Part shown: positions 1-11,979 of the stretch, in pieces
Layout of the letters: each line of letters begins with the position of its first letter
Numbering within the stretch: the first letter of the stretch is position 1
Source: Austropuccinia psidii
Taxonomy: Eukaryota; Basidiomycota; Pucciniomycetes; Pucciniales; Sphaerophragmiaceae
NCBI GenBank assembly: GCA_023105745.1
Contig: JALGQZ010000001.1
Location: 51,211,662 to 51,275,661 of the forward strand
Length of the DNA: 64,000 nt
Direction of reading: 5' to 3'
Position numbers and translations under genes: made by a program
Notes under the pieces: generated by a model
The model's database searches: none
Told to the model about the DNA's origin: nothing
What the model saw: the letters and a program-made list of their open reading frames with translations, nothing else

Positions 1-1432
1 AAGCTTAAATTAAGTTTTTAGTATTTTCAATACAAAAGTTGAAAATCCTCAAAACTTTAATTTAATTCACACCACATGTGGTGTTAACCATCAAATTTTG
101 TGTTAAAATTGAGGTGTTGTGTTTAGTTTAGAAGTTATGAGGAATTGAAGTATTTTCAATTGAATTCAATTGAAATGTCAAAATGTGCGCGTGTATTACA
201 TAAGTGAAATTTGATTTACATATGAGGTGTCAATTATTACTGTATTGTCCTGTACAATTGAATTGAATTACATATGTAAATTATAAGTATAATACATGAT
301 GAGGAATTAAAGGAAAAATAAATTGGAAAGATTAAATTTGGGGGGAAAAGGAGCTCCAGCTCTAAGGGGGAGCTAGACCCCCAAAATCCTTGCTGACAGG
401 CGTGGGATGTCAAAATTCACACAAAGGTTCATCACTTTTGGCCTGGAATTGAGTTACAGGGTCTGTGAACTCAATTGATGATGAGGTTTTGTTACCAACT
501 GGGGTAGTTTTAGCTGTTGCCAAGGGGGTAAAACTACCCTTAAGATAAAACAATCATAGTAAAAACAGTTTTAACTGGTTTCTACGCCTCTGACACACAT
601 TCTGACGTGGTTTGAAGGCTCTAGGCCTGGTATTGCTATAGTAATGGCTGATTTAAGGGTCTAAAATGGCTAAAAATGGCTTAAACCAGCCCTTTTTGGT
701 CTGAACCAGGGTTCAATGATGCCATAATTGGTTTTTCTGTTGTCAGACTGTTTTTCACGACTGACAAGAGTAAAATTTTACTTTTGGAGTAAGAGAATTG
801 GTGGCTATAAAAGAATGTCTTCTTTGCCCCACTTTTCTCTTCATGTTAGAATCTTTTCCTTTTATTAATTAGTTTAAACACTGTTAAAACCAATCGCTAA
901 AAGATTCCAACCACCCCTTTTAAATCATTTTGAACCTTTTAACCACATGAAAAAATTATTATAATCATTGTTTGTAACTCTTATAATCATTTTTACCCCT
1001 GAACCACCCCAAAAGTGAATTAAAGCATCTTTCATCACTTTAAACTTTGTCACTTTGTTTCCAAATTCACTCTGGTCACTTTTGAGCGTGTTTTCTCTTT
1101 AATATTCTTTTTAGAGACTTTGTTCTTTAATTAATTGCTTGAAGTTCTTTGCTCAATTAATTCCAATTGAAATTGCTCTTGAAGAAATTTCTTTTGTAGC
1201 CTTAAAATATCTGTTGTAGAGTATTTTTTGGATAAATTTTTATTGTTGCTAAAACAATAAATTTTTATAATATTATTGTTTTATACTAATAAAGCTATAA
1301 ACAATAAAATTGGCGTGTTTTCTCTTAAAAATAATATTTCATACTATTTTTAATTGATCTTTACCTTATACAAATTTTGAGGACAGGAAAAGTATTTGAT
1401 TTTTAATCAAAGTTTCATATCCACACCTTACA
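1..1432 (+). repeat. LTR of decayed element A (5' part outside window)
   Basis: This stretch matches, in reverse complement, the complete LTR at 59281-61088. Shared blocks include the inverted pair ACCACATGTGGT near 70 and the segment around 1370-1430. It ends in CTTACA at 1432, like the D-family LTRs, and is followed by gag-like sequence, so it is the 5' LTR of element A read on the + strand. Its start lies left of the window. By comparison with the complete copy, a few hundred bases are missing. It contains no gene I can support. Confidence 0.75.
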
Positions 1433-1466
1433 TAAAGTAATACTATTCCAAAAGGAGGGAGGCAAG

Positions 1467-2095
1467 CAAGGAAGAAGCCCTGGTAGCGTCTACCAGCAAG
1501 CCTCAAGTCAACCAACCTTCCCAAGAAGGGAAGAACAAGAAAAAGAATTGGAGGAAACCATATCCCCCAAGCTACAGGATTCCAAAAATCCAAAAAGATG
1601 CCATGGACAATGTCTTCAACATTGAAAGAACCTTGATGGAATTTAAGGAAAAAGAGGGACAAAGAATGAAAAAACCCATTTCCCAAAGAAATAAATTTGT
1701 CTTTTGATGTTGCAAATACTCTGACAAACATTAAAAATAGTATTTTACCTCTCAAAGAAATTAAAAATAGTTTATTATGTTTACAATAAATAAATAATAG
1801 CTTATTATCTTAAACAAAAATTGGTGTACAGAATAAAAAAGAAATTGGCAGCATTAAATTTATGGTTCAAAATAATAAAACAAAATTCTTAATTGACAAT
1901 ACTCATAAGTTGATACAAGGAAAACACAAATTTTACAAATAGATAAAACGTATCAAAGAGAATACTTTGAAAATAAATCACGACATGAGCATTGATACTC
2001 TGACAGAAAAATGGAACAAATTAAGAATTTATGTTGAAACATTTGAAGAAAAGACTTCATCACATAAACATTTTCTTCTAGACCATGTAGAAAAA
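1467..2095 (+). pseudogene. gag N-terminal relic of element A
   Basis: Around 1470-1690 the frame reads VASTSKP, then PYPPSYRIPK and NIERTLMEF. This lines up with VASTSSKP, PYPQGYRIPK and NMARTLMEF in the gag of element D (27484-27705). The reading then shifts frame near 1685, and the continuation (repeated IKNSILPL-like units) carries stops. The copy has lost the gag start. It ends at the five A bases (2091-2095) that flank the inserted LTR and resumes at 5882. Conservation at the amino-acid level between two diverged copies shows which of the overlapping gag frames is the ancestral one here. Confidence 0.7.
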
Positions 2096-5000
2096 TGTAA
2101 GATGTGACTATGAAACTGATGATAATATCACTATTAATCAACAGTACTATGTCTGTTCTTATGAAATATAATAATAAAATATTATTATAACCACAATTAA
2201 ATTGTAAGATGTGACTATGAAACTGATGATAATATTAATATTAATCAACAGTACTATGTCTGTTCTTATGAAATATAAAAATAAAATATTATTATAACCA
2301 CAATTAAATAATTAAAGAATTATTTCTTTTATGTGTTAAACACTACTAGTGATTTTAACAGTGAGCAAGTAATTGTCTACAAGAATCAATTACAAGAAGA
2401 TTTTAATAATAAAACTTCTTTTATTAAAATAATAAAACTATTTTAATATATAATTATATTTTGCAAGAATAATTATAATGATAATTCTTGAAGAAAACTA
2501 ATTTTAGAGAAAAACTTTAAGAATTAAAAATAAATCACTTACTATTATTCCAAAGAACTTATTGCAAAAAAATATAGAGAGATTTGACGTAGAATTGTGG
2601 ATTTTAAGGATCAAAATGGATTTATAAAAGTATTACAATAATATAAAGTTGGATTCTATGATTAAACGTCTTTCTGATTGATTCTGAAAGATTTAAAACA
2701 TTTAAGAATAGCTGTAACTAATACTTACTTGTTGGTAATAATGGTTTAAAATGATAATAAGATGATGATGTGGAAAAAACAGTGAGAGGAGGCCTCTTTT
2801 AAGTCAACAACAGCTCACAGAGGCGTGCCATGGAGCAAACTGAAAAACCAGTGAGTGAGAAAACAATAAACCCTTTTGGATTATTGATTGCATCATCAGT
2901 TGTCACGTAAGATTATCATAATTACTTAATTGATGCTTTTATGTGACTACCAACCCCAATATGGTTAAGAATAAAAGGAGTAACATCTGTAAATATTCTT
3001 TTATTCCAAAATGATCATTGATTTCTCAAAGGTATCAATGTTATTGCCAATTGCATCACAGGTTGTAATTACTGTGAATTTTTGAAGATTCAGTGTTTCA
3101 CATAGAATAGTCAAAAATGGACTGTAAGTAAAACCTTTAATTTTACTAGTAAAACTGAAATTCTTTTTGGTTGTACCATAGATAATAAAGTTCTCTATTA
3201 GTCCTGCAAGTTTCAAAAAGAAGCATGAAGAATTGTATTTTTAATGAATTTTTGAAGTTTTTACCTCATTTCTACGTAGAATTGCAAATATCAGTGTTTC
3301 ACTGGTTGCTATGAGGTAAATCAATGGATACAAGTCCAAAAACGGTTTTAATTACTCTTTTGGGGTTTATCCATGGAAAATCACTAAGAAGTGACATGCT
3401 TACAGGAGTCTAAGTGGCTCTTTACCTCCTTGGCACATCAAAATAACAGGTTATTTGCTATTTTCTTAGAATTTACAGTGGTTGTAACATGGTAACCAAG
3501 TTCCCAAAAGGTTTTGGTTTACCAATTAGCCCAAGATCAGCCATGTATCCAAGCTTTAGAGCTGTCCATGCCTCTGAGGCCTCAGAAGTTGGGTACCCTG
3601 GCTCTCTTTGATGTCTTTTGTCCCCCTTACTTATTTTTTACGTAAAAATAGTAATTTAAGCTTAAAGTGAGATATCCACTATGGGTGTACCAAAAGTCCA
3701 TATAAGAATGCCATGATATTAAGTGCTCAAAACATGCATAACACTATTCTTAGTGTATATGTAACATGGGATTTCTCACATTCCCATTATTTTGGCGTGA
3801 AATTAAGAAAAACAAAAATCTTCACGGATCTTTTATGTGGTATTGATGATGTGGCATTGAAGTATTTTCCATTTTACCACCTCAAAGAGTTAATTTGAGC
3901 TTATTCACTCTATGGAGCTACCCTAGGTCAATTTTTGTGTAGAATCCCAATCTGGCCTTAAATCCATGTATTTACTTACTCAATAAAACGTTTTTCATCC
4001 TTTCTGAAATAAAAAATGATGAATTTTGGATATATGCATTACTTATGAGTTATGCATGATTCAAAATTTATTTTTAAGATATTTGTGGCCTATTTGGGTA
4101 TGTAAAATATACCTCAAGCCTCACATAAATAATTAAAGAATTATTTCTTTCAGGTGTTAAACACTACTAGTGATTTTAACTGTGAGCAGTAATTGTCTAC
4201 AAGAATCAATTACAAGAAGATTTTAATAATAAAACTTCTTTTATTAAAATAATAAAATTATTTTAATATATAATTATCTTTTGCAAGAATAATTCTAATG
4301 ATTATTCTTGAAGAAAACTAATTTTAGAGAAAAACTTTGACAATTAAAGATAAATCACTGACTAATATTCCAAAGAACTTATTGAAAGATAAGATAGAGA
4401 GATTTTACGTAGAATTGTGGATTTTAAGGATCAAAATGAATTTATAACAGTATTACAACAATATATAGTTGGATTCTATGATTTCACATCTTTCTGATTG
4501 ATTCTGAAAGATTTAAAACACTTAAGAATAGCTATAACTAATACTTACTTGTTGGTAATAATGATTTAAATGATAATAAGATGATGATATGGAAAAAACA
4601 GCAAGAGGAGGCCTCTTTTAAGTCAACAACAGCTCACAGAGGCGTGCCATGGAGCAAACTGAAAAACCAGTTAGTGAGAAAACAATAAACCCTTTTGGAT
4701 TATTTATTGCATCATCAGTTGTCACATAAGATTATCATAATTACTTAATTGATGCTTTTATGTGACTACCAACCCCAATATGTTTAAGAATAAAAGGAGT
4801 AACATCTGTAAATCTTCTTTTATTCCAAAATGATCATTGATTTCTCAAAGCTATCAATGTTATTGCCAATCTCATCACAGGTTGTAATTACTGTGAATTT
4901 TTGAAGATTCAGTGTTTCACATAGAATAGTCAAAAATGGACTGTAAGTAAAACCTACAATTTGACTAGTAAAACCATAATTATTTTTGGTTGTACCATAG

Positions 5001-5876
5001 ATAATACAGCTCTCTATTGGTCCTGAAGGTTTGAGAAAGATTCATTAAGAATTGAATTTTTAATGAATAATTGAAGTTTTTACCTCATTTCTACGTAGAA
5101 TTGCAAATATTGGTGTTTCACTGGTTGCTATGAGGTAAATCAATGGATACAAGTCCAAAAAGGGTTTTGATTACTCTTTTGGGGTTTATCCATGGATAAT
5201 CATTAAGAATTGACATGGTTACAGGAGTCTAAGTAGCTCTTTACCTCCTTGGCACATCAAAATAGCAGGTTATTTGCTATTTTCTTAAGATTTACAGTAT
5301 TTGTAAAATGGTAACCAAGTTCCGAAAGTGTTTTTGTTTCCCAATTAAGCCAAGATCTCTCTTTGATGTCTTTTGTCCCCTTTTCCTACTTTTCACGTCA
5401 AAATAGAAATGTAAGCTTAAAGTGAGTTATCCACTATGGGTGTACCAAAAGTCCATATTAGAATGCCATGATATTAAGTGCTCAAAACATGCATAACATT
5501 ATTCTGAGTGTATATGTAACATGGGATTTCTCACATTTCCATTATTTTGGCGTATAAGAAAAACAAAACTTTTCACGGATCTTTTATGTGGTATTGATGA
5601 TGTGGTTTTGAAGTATTTTCCATTTTACCACCTCAAAGAGTTAATTTGAGCTTATTCACTCTATGGAGCTACCCTAGGTCAATTTTTGTGTAGAATCCAA
5701 ATCTTGCCTTAAATCAATGGATTTACTTACTCAATAAAAATTTATTCATCTTTTCTGAAATCAAAAATTATGAATTTTGGATATATGCATGACTTATGAG
5801 TTATGCATAATTCAAAATTTCTTTTTAAGATAATTGTGGCCTATTTGGGTATGTAAAATATAACTCAAGGCTCACA
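2096..5876 (-). repeat. Solo LTR of the D family, split by a second LTR
   Basis: Read on the minus strand this starts TGTGAGCC (5876) and ends CTTACA (2096), the termini of the element D LTR. The outer LTR consists of 2096-2202 and 4126-5876. The middle piece is a second complete LTR of the same family. Five A bases flank both sides (2091-2095 and 5877-5881), consistent with a 5-bp target duplication, though an A run is weak evidence by itself. The gag frame of element A resumes directly after it. No internal element sequence is left, so this is a recombinational solo LTR. Confidence 0.85.
2203..4125 (-). repeat. Solo LTR of the D family nested inside another D-family LTR
   Basis: A complete LTR runs from TGTAAGAT (2203) to GGCCTCACA-type end sequence at 4125, about 1.92 kb, in minus orientation. 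It is flanked by a perfect 5-bp duplication TAAAT (2198-2202 and 4126-4130). It sits about 107 bp into the host LTR, so the first 107 bp of the family appear twice in tandem at 2096 and 2203. It includes a 61-codon open frame at 3713-3898 (+) that is antisense to the LTR and recurs in other copies, and a 71-codon sense frame at 3001-3216 (-). Confidence 0.9.
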
Positions 5877-5881
5877 AAAAA

Positions 5882-6868
5882 TTTGATGAAGAAAGAATGA
5901 ATCTTCAATATGACATTGAAAGTGAAATAAGACTTATTACTGAGAAAATGGATAAAAGAAATGAGGCTAACTTCAATATTCCAAAGTTACAACCCTGCTT
6001 TTCTCACATAAGAATTCCTGTTAAACCAAAAGAGGAAATAACAAATCCATTCATATCAAGCTTGAGCCACCAAAACAACGATCGCGTCTTAATGAAGGAT
6101 GTGCCTCAATTAAAAGAAAGTCCAACATTCACAGGTGAAGGTGAATATGACAACATGTTATTTATTACAACAATTGACATGTTACAAGAGGAGTATGCCA
6201 TACCATATGAATTAATCACTGCCAGAATATATTCATTATTTGAAAAATATGCAAAAAAAGGTATCATGGAATAACAAAAAAATGGAAAAATCACCTGGTC
6301 TTGGTGGAAAGATGAAATAATAACTAAGTGGGTAAATGATGCCTGGAGGTAAAAAATAGAAAACAAATTTAAAAATTCCTTCTTTAATGCAGATAAGGAT
6401 AAACATTTGACTGGGATGTTGAAAAAAGTTGAAATGTTAAATGCACTGCACCCAGAAATGTCACAAAATGGTGCATATGATGATGATCAAAAATGTGGAG
6501 GAGAACTGGAACATGTAATGAGGAGAATGTGCATAGAGCCATGTTCCAAAGAAGAGTACATTAATGAAATAGAGGACATAGCTACAAGAACCAAGTTTGG
6601 CAGAACATGGAAACAATTGGATATTAAAAGTCCAAATAAAACATTTATTAAGAAAGATAAACCAAGAGAACCTTTCAAACTCAATACACCCAAAACTAAT
6701 GAGAAACAAAAACACCATAAATGTGGTGGTATTGGACACTTAGCCAATAATTGCCTCAAAAAGGCAAAAATAAATGAAATTGTGGGAACAGAAGACCACA
6801 ATGAGAAATGAGATGAATCTGATTCTGAAAAAGACACTTAAGATTCAGAAACATGTGAAAGTGATTAA
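5882..6868 (+). pseudogene. gag C-terminal and nucleocapsid relic of element A
   Basis: The reading resumes after the inserted LTR. Recognisable blocks are TGEGEYDNM, ITTIDMLQEEY, KCGGELEHVMRR and EPCSKEEYINEIED, matching GEGEYNHIEF, TIDMLQEDF, KCGGELEHAI and EPCSTEDYINAMED in element D gag. A zinc knuckle follows at about 6714-6756, but its first cysteine is replaced by histidine (HHKCGGIGHLANNC). At least one stop (6272) and a frameshift separate the pieces, so no full Gag can be made. Confidence 0.8.
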
Positions 6869-7389
6869 ATTAATATAATTGATGCACAAATTAATAATAT
6901 TTATTTAATATATGGAGTACTACATGTGAATTGAAACTGAACACAAGTTGGAACATCTGATACAAGCCTCAGAAACATACAAGATGCTAAACTGCATAGA
7001 ACCAACATGCAAAAGTAATGGGATATACACCTGGAAAGTCAAGTATAGAAAATTATACGAAATTGGGAAGAAAGGTGTATACCAATACAAGGGGTTGAAT
7101 TGAGTAGTGCAAGTGAAAGCATAAAGCCCCTTGGAATAATTGACTTCACATCAATTTTGCTCATCCTTCACAATGTATAAGAATGAAATTAGAGTTTGTA
7201 GTAATGGACAGATTTACTAGGAAATGATTACTTGCCAATATATGGGATAGATATCTCTAACCCAAAAGACAGATATTTTATTGTAGGAGACAATAAATGA
7301 TAGAAATTTAGTTTTTCAAAAATAAGAAACAAATTACTGTTATAAAAGATGAAGAGTCAAACCTAGAAAAGAATTAATTCATAATTGAA
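6869..7389 (+). pseudogene. Protease-region relic of element A
   Basis: Short strings of the Ty3-type aspartic protease region survive, for example LLGNDYLPIYGIDI and the following DRYF (about 7215-7275), matching ILGNDYLNMYGIDI and DRYF in element D. The catalytic Asp-Thr/Ser-Gly motif could not be found in frame, and the segment contains stops and small deletions. Function is lost. Confidence 0.6.
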
Positions 7390-8172
7390 CAACTCACAGA
7401 AGCAGAATTCAATCAAGAATTCATAGAAAAAATGAACAAAAGATTAATTTACCTCTTATTTAAAAACAAAAGCACCTTTGCAACTGACAAAGAACCAATA
7501 GGTGCAAACATTGGATATGAAGTAGACATTACTCTTGATGTGGAAAAACCTTATCCGCCTCTTCTAAGAAGACAAGCTTACAAAGCTAGCTCAAGATATA
7601 GAGAAGCCTTGGAGGTACACAATAAAGAATTAATGGACTTTGGGGTACTGAGGAAAGTAGGACACAATAAACAGGTAGAAGCCACTACACCTTTCATTAT
7701 AATTTGGCACAATGAAAAATCAAGGATGGTAGGAGACGTTTGAGCTTTAAATACCTATACTATCCCTGACAGATATCCAATACCCATAATCCTTGAGAAA
7801 TCAACACAATTGTCACAGGCTAAGTTCATCACATAAATGTATGGTTTAAAGAGATTTCACCCAAATTTCTTAACAGAAAATCACAAGAAGCTACTGAGGA
7901 TAACAGTCCACTGTGAAATGCATTAATATTTAAAGATTACATTTGGTATAAAAAATGAACATTCTCACTATCACAGAATGATGAACACCATCATTACTGA
8001 ACAATTATCAGAAGGATGGTTAATCATCTATATTGATGATAACATACTTTCCTCAGAAACTTGGCAAAATCACTTAAAAATACTGGACAGAGTCCTACAA
8101 GCAATAGTTGGAGTAAATATGAAAATTTAATTAAAGAAATGTCACTTTACATACAGTTAACTAAAAGCACTG
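7390..8172 (+). pseudogene. Reverse transcriptase relic of element A
   Basis: The open part at 7432-7743 reads through the linker (DITLDVEKPYPPLLRR) into RT motif 1 ([20 protein letters not shown]), after which stops appear. The polymerase core YIDD is still present at 8029-8040, in LIIYIDD. The thumb-side text KKCHFTYS then breaks, and the frame jumps directly to RNase H sequence near 8170. Compared with element D about 0.5 kb is deleted there. The copy is dead, but it shows that this lineage uses YIDD, which matters for judging element D. Confidence 0.8.
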
Positions 8173-8578
8173 GCAGATATGAAGACACCAAATAGGCACA
8201 TGCTGAGATGGAAGATCAATATCCAAGATTATAGAGGAAATTTGACTATAGCTCATAAATCTGGAAATATTCAGAAGAATGCAGATAGTCTTAGTAGATG
8301 GGCTTTTGCAAACACATGTGAAAGCCCAGAATGGGTACCACAAGAAGAACATCTGATAAAAGGCATATATGTTACAGATATTGGCAAAGTATTATTTAAT
8401 AAAGTTAAATAAAGCTGAAAAATGGAAAAAACCTTTCATATCTTATGCTAACTTTTAATGAAAGATTGAAAAGACCCATCATTATCCTCAAAAATGGATG
8501 AATTATGGACAAGAGCATATGATGAAGGAAGATTCCACCTCCTTGATGGAACTCTCTATCATAGTACAAAACACACAT
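8173..8578 (+). pseudogene. RNase H end and integrase start relic of element A
   Basis: The frame at 8179-8412 reads [11 protein letters not shown], then NADSLSRWA, matching [11 protein letters not shown] and NADGLSGWA in element D RNase H. It is followed, after stops, by YDEGRFHLLDGTLYHSTKH, which corresponds to the segment just before the integrase zinc finger ([18 protein letters not shown]). It is cut at 8578 by the LTR fragment that follows. The integrase catalytic core is absent from this copy. Confidence 0.75.
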
Positions 8579-9641
8579 TGTGGAACTCTTTTTAGTGTGG
8601 GATTGGATAAGGCAGTCCTTGAGGGGGAAATCACAGGTAAACAGTTTTTAATTGCTGAAATAATCCTGTAACCAAGGGTACTAATGGTTTTTTTAGCTTC
8701 CCCTCTGTATATACTAAAAATTCTCCCTAGAGAGCTCACAAATCAATATTTAAGATTGTGGATTTACAAGTGGAAAAGACTTTTCAGAAGTCTTCATCAT
8801 ACCTAATCAATAATAAGCTTAATGATAAAAGAATACTAATTTAAAATAATTTCAAAAGATAAATTTGTAGATGATTTTAGGATAATCAAATAATAATTGA
8901 GTAAATAAATATCATATATAATAGTACTGAGTGGTGATTTAAGTTGTTTTTTTAACCGAAATCGATCTTTTTAATGAGTAATAGTTTAATATGGAAATAT
9001 GCAGCAATAGTGAGTATATATGATAAATTCTTTATTGGTTAAATTGTTGTAACTGATAAATAATGTAGATAATAGCTTAAATATGGTTTTGATAATAAAG
9101 ATAGTTATAACTGATAAGGAATAGTAATTATATATGATAACACCACTATAATCTTAAAAGATATACTTGTTAAGGTTGAAGAATATTCTACTATTTATCA
9201 TAGTAATAATGGATGATAATAAATAATAAGATTTACTAATAGTAACAGTGATGAAACTACTAATGTGTATATTTTGTTTTAATTGGATAACAAAATATTA
9301 GTATAGTTTTTCTTCTATTTAGAAGAGTATAATATAAATATTTTGTTTAATATGAGTATTGGATTAATAGATGAATTTATAATATAGGAAGACCTACTGT
9401 TAACTACAGCTACTTATAAATAACTATTAGTGTAATGCAATAATAATAACAATGTCTAGATTGAACTTCTAGTAAGGGATGAAAAATTGTTGTCCTTCTT
9501 GGTATATAATTAATTGCATGAGGAAAAAGGAGAAAATGAGAGAAAGAGGCCTCCTTTTATTTTGTGAGAATTACCCATGGGCTCTCCATGTAAAGCTTCA
9601 TTCTTTCCCTTGAGATAATTTTGCTGGTGTGGATTGTTGTC
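8579..9641 (-). repeat. Diverged LTR fragment of the E family
   Basis: The segment starts TGTGGAACTC and then GTGTGGGAT, GGCAGT and CCTTGAGGGGGAAAT, the same order as at the edge of both LTRs of element E (34268 and 47254). Weak similarity continues through the text near 9530-9635 (GAGGCCTCC, GAGATAATTTTGCTGGTG). Because E is transcribed from the minus strand, this LTR is minus-oriented. It is much more diverged than the E pair and stops abruptly at about 9641, where a different LTR starts in mid-sequence. A deletion junction is therefore likely. AT-rich, no gene seen. Confidence 0.65.
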
Positions 9642-10444
9642 CATACCAAATGAGTTACAATTGTGTAGATCTCATCCAGGGCTACACAATGAACCAACTT
9701 TGAGCTCAATATCTTAAAAAACTGACAAAGTTATAGCAGGTTTCAGGTCAAAATCCCTCATTTAGACCAATACAGCTTTACTGTGGGATACAATCCCATA
9801 ATTATGATTATGAGGTGTCAAATAGACAAATAAGCTTTTTTATACTTCAATACCTCATAGTTCAGTCAAATACAGGGGTACATACAGGTTCTGTACAGCT
9901 TCTGATGCGTCAGAAGTGCCAGAACACACCTGTAAACTCCATTGGTGAAGGTTTTCACCCTGTATAGGGTAAAAATGACAACTTTTAGTTCTAAAACCAC
10001 ATTTCCGCCCAATAACAGTCTTTATTGAGTGTTTAGAACCACAAACCAGCCCGCAGTAGTGAAACCTTTCACTCTGTGGTTGTGTGAAGAGGTAAACATC
10101 CTCCCACTACCCCAGAACAAGATAAAAGGAGGGCTTTCCTCACCAGAAGGCCAATTGATCATCCTGTTCTCAATATTCTTACATGGTATAGCTTCTGGAA
10201 GAGGTGGTACCGTTAGAATTAAACAGGTATAATTGTAGTTTTAATGATTTTAGGGTTTATTATTGTAAACAAACAGATAAACACTGCACCTAGGGATAGG
10301 AATAGCACTCACAATCACTAAATTCTTTTAGTATAGCCCTTTTAACCATCTACTCACTTAATCATTATCATTATTTTTGTGTGAAACTCGTAGTTATAGC
10401 TTTTTATTATCATTGTACAGCTCTATCATGGAGTCACCCTGACA
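9642..10444 (+). repeat. 5' LTR of element C, truncated at its left end
   Basis: From CCATACCAAATGAG onward this matches 14611-15399, the second half of the 3' LTR, to the shared end CACCCTGACA. About 0.6 kb of the LTR start is missing, replaced by the E-family LTR fragment. Landmarks common to both copies include the TCTGTACAG-type repeats and the CCACTACCCCAGAACAAGAT block. The small open frames in it are not conserved as protein. Confidence 0.85.
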
Positions 10445-10462
10445 TTTTGGGGGCCTGGCCTA
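10445..10462 (+). other. Candidate primer binding site of element C
   Basis: Immediately after the LTR end comes TTTTGGGGGCCTGGCC. The same TTTGGGGGCCTGGCC follows the 5' LTR of element D at 26378. The TGG that should pair with the CCA end of a tRNA lies two to three bases from the LTR end. Position and sharing support a primer binding site. The priming tRNA is not identified. Confidence 0.55.
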
Positions 10463-10812
10463 GTTTTTTACCTATTTTAAACAAACGTTTAGCTTGTTTT
10501 CACTATTTTTACCTTATTTCTATGCCTTTTAGGATTTTTAAACTTGTTTTCTTGCTTATTTTAACTTTTGTTTAAGACATAAGAAGCCCTGGAGGGGATT
10601 AATTTTGTGGTTTTACTCTATTCTGATGTTTTTTACAAAAAAATAAAAATAAAAAAACATAATAAAAAAACTGTATACATATTATTTCTGAAAAATGATA
10701 TTTTTTCATCATTTTTAAGAGTTATAAATATATAATTTATTTTTATATAATACTCTATTTTCTGAAAAAATATAATCAGATTTTTTTATATTTTTTTCAT
10801 AATAATATATAC

Positions 10813-11800
10813 AAAGTATATATTGTTTGAATTTTTCTTAAAGAAACACTCTTGTAATTCATTTATTCACCCAAAGTGGCATGAAAAATTGATTATTATC
10901 ATTATTATTGATAATCTCAATAATAATACTTCATGATAAAATATAATAATATTTTATTATTGATCTTTTTTTAAAAATACATACAAAGAATATACTATTT
11001 GAATTTTTATTGAAGAAAAACTCTTAGAATTCATTTTTCAACCCAAATTGGCATGAATAATTGATTAGTAAAATTATTATTGATAATTTCAACAATAATA
11101 ACTCATAATAAAATATAATAATATTTTATTATTGATCTTTTTTCATAATATATGCAAAGTATATATTGTTTGAATTTTTCTTAAAGAAAAAACTCTTATA
11201 ATTCATCTTTACACCCAAATTGGCATTAAAATTGATTATTATCATTATTATTGATAATTTCAATGATAATACTACAAAAAATATGTAATCATATTTTTTA
11301 CTTTCATGATTTTGTCATAATAATATATACAAAGTATATATTTATAGAGCTTTTTCTTGGAGAAATACCATTATAGTTCTTTTTTTCCCCAAACTAGCGT
11401 AAAAAATTGATTGTTATAATTATTATTAAGAATTTCAATAATAATAACCATTTAAAAAGGAATAAAACCATATTTTGTTTTCTCAACTCATTTCAAGATT
11501 ATATACAAAGTGTATATTATTTGGATTTTTCTCCTAGAAAAAACATTTAAGATAATTTTCTTCTTTCACCCAAATTGGTGTGGAAAAATTGATCATAGTC
11601 ATTATTATTGATAATTTCAATAATAATACTTATTCAAAAAGAAATATAATCATATTTATTTTACTTAATTTTTTTAATATATACATAGTATATATTGTTT
11701 GGATTTCTATTCAAGTGAAGCCTTTATAATTGATTTTTTCCATCCAAATTGATGTGGAAAGTTGATTTAACAATTATTATTGATAGTTTAAATAATAATT
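10813..11800 (+). repeat. ~175-bp tandem array in the leader of element C
   Basis: About six diverged copies begin with CAAAG-(T/A)ATATA at roughly 10813, 10984, 11155, 11331, 11507 and 11685, giving periods of 171-178 bp. Each unit holds CACCCAAA-TTGGCAT-type text and an AT hairpin (TATTATTGA ... TCAATAATA). The array lies between the primer site and gag. No protein is encoded. Confidence 0.8.
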
Positions 11801-11979
11801 TGTCCAAACTTACTTATAGGTTGATAACAAAACAGGGATTTAATCATCTAAATGAAACTTGCACTTCACAAATCAGAAATGATACCACTTCATTTCGGAG
11901 ACGTTGGATTTCCAAGGGATTATTCCTTAAAAAGATAATCAACCATCAGTAGGAATAGAGGCCTGGAAAGGAGAGAAGT

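Larger units (their letters stand above)
1433..8578 (+). mobile_element. Decayed Ty3/gypsy element A, internal region
   Basis: The remains of gag, protease, reverse transcriptase, RNase H and the integrase start follow the LTR in the usual Ty3/gypsy order. They can be aligned by eye with the better preserved element D (26378-32808). The region is interrupted by a nested LTR insertion at 2096-5876 and is cut off at 8578 by another LTR. Large parts are missing: about 1 kb between the LTR and the surviving gag, and about 0.5 kb between RT and RNase H near 8170. Many stops and frameshifts make it a fossil. No 3' LTR of this copy is seen. Confidence 0.85.

Noticed and set aside
1366..1755. 129-codon minus-strand frame
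   Set aside because: It runs antisense across the LTR end and the gag relic of element A. The opposite strand has the homologous gag text.
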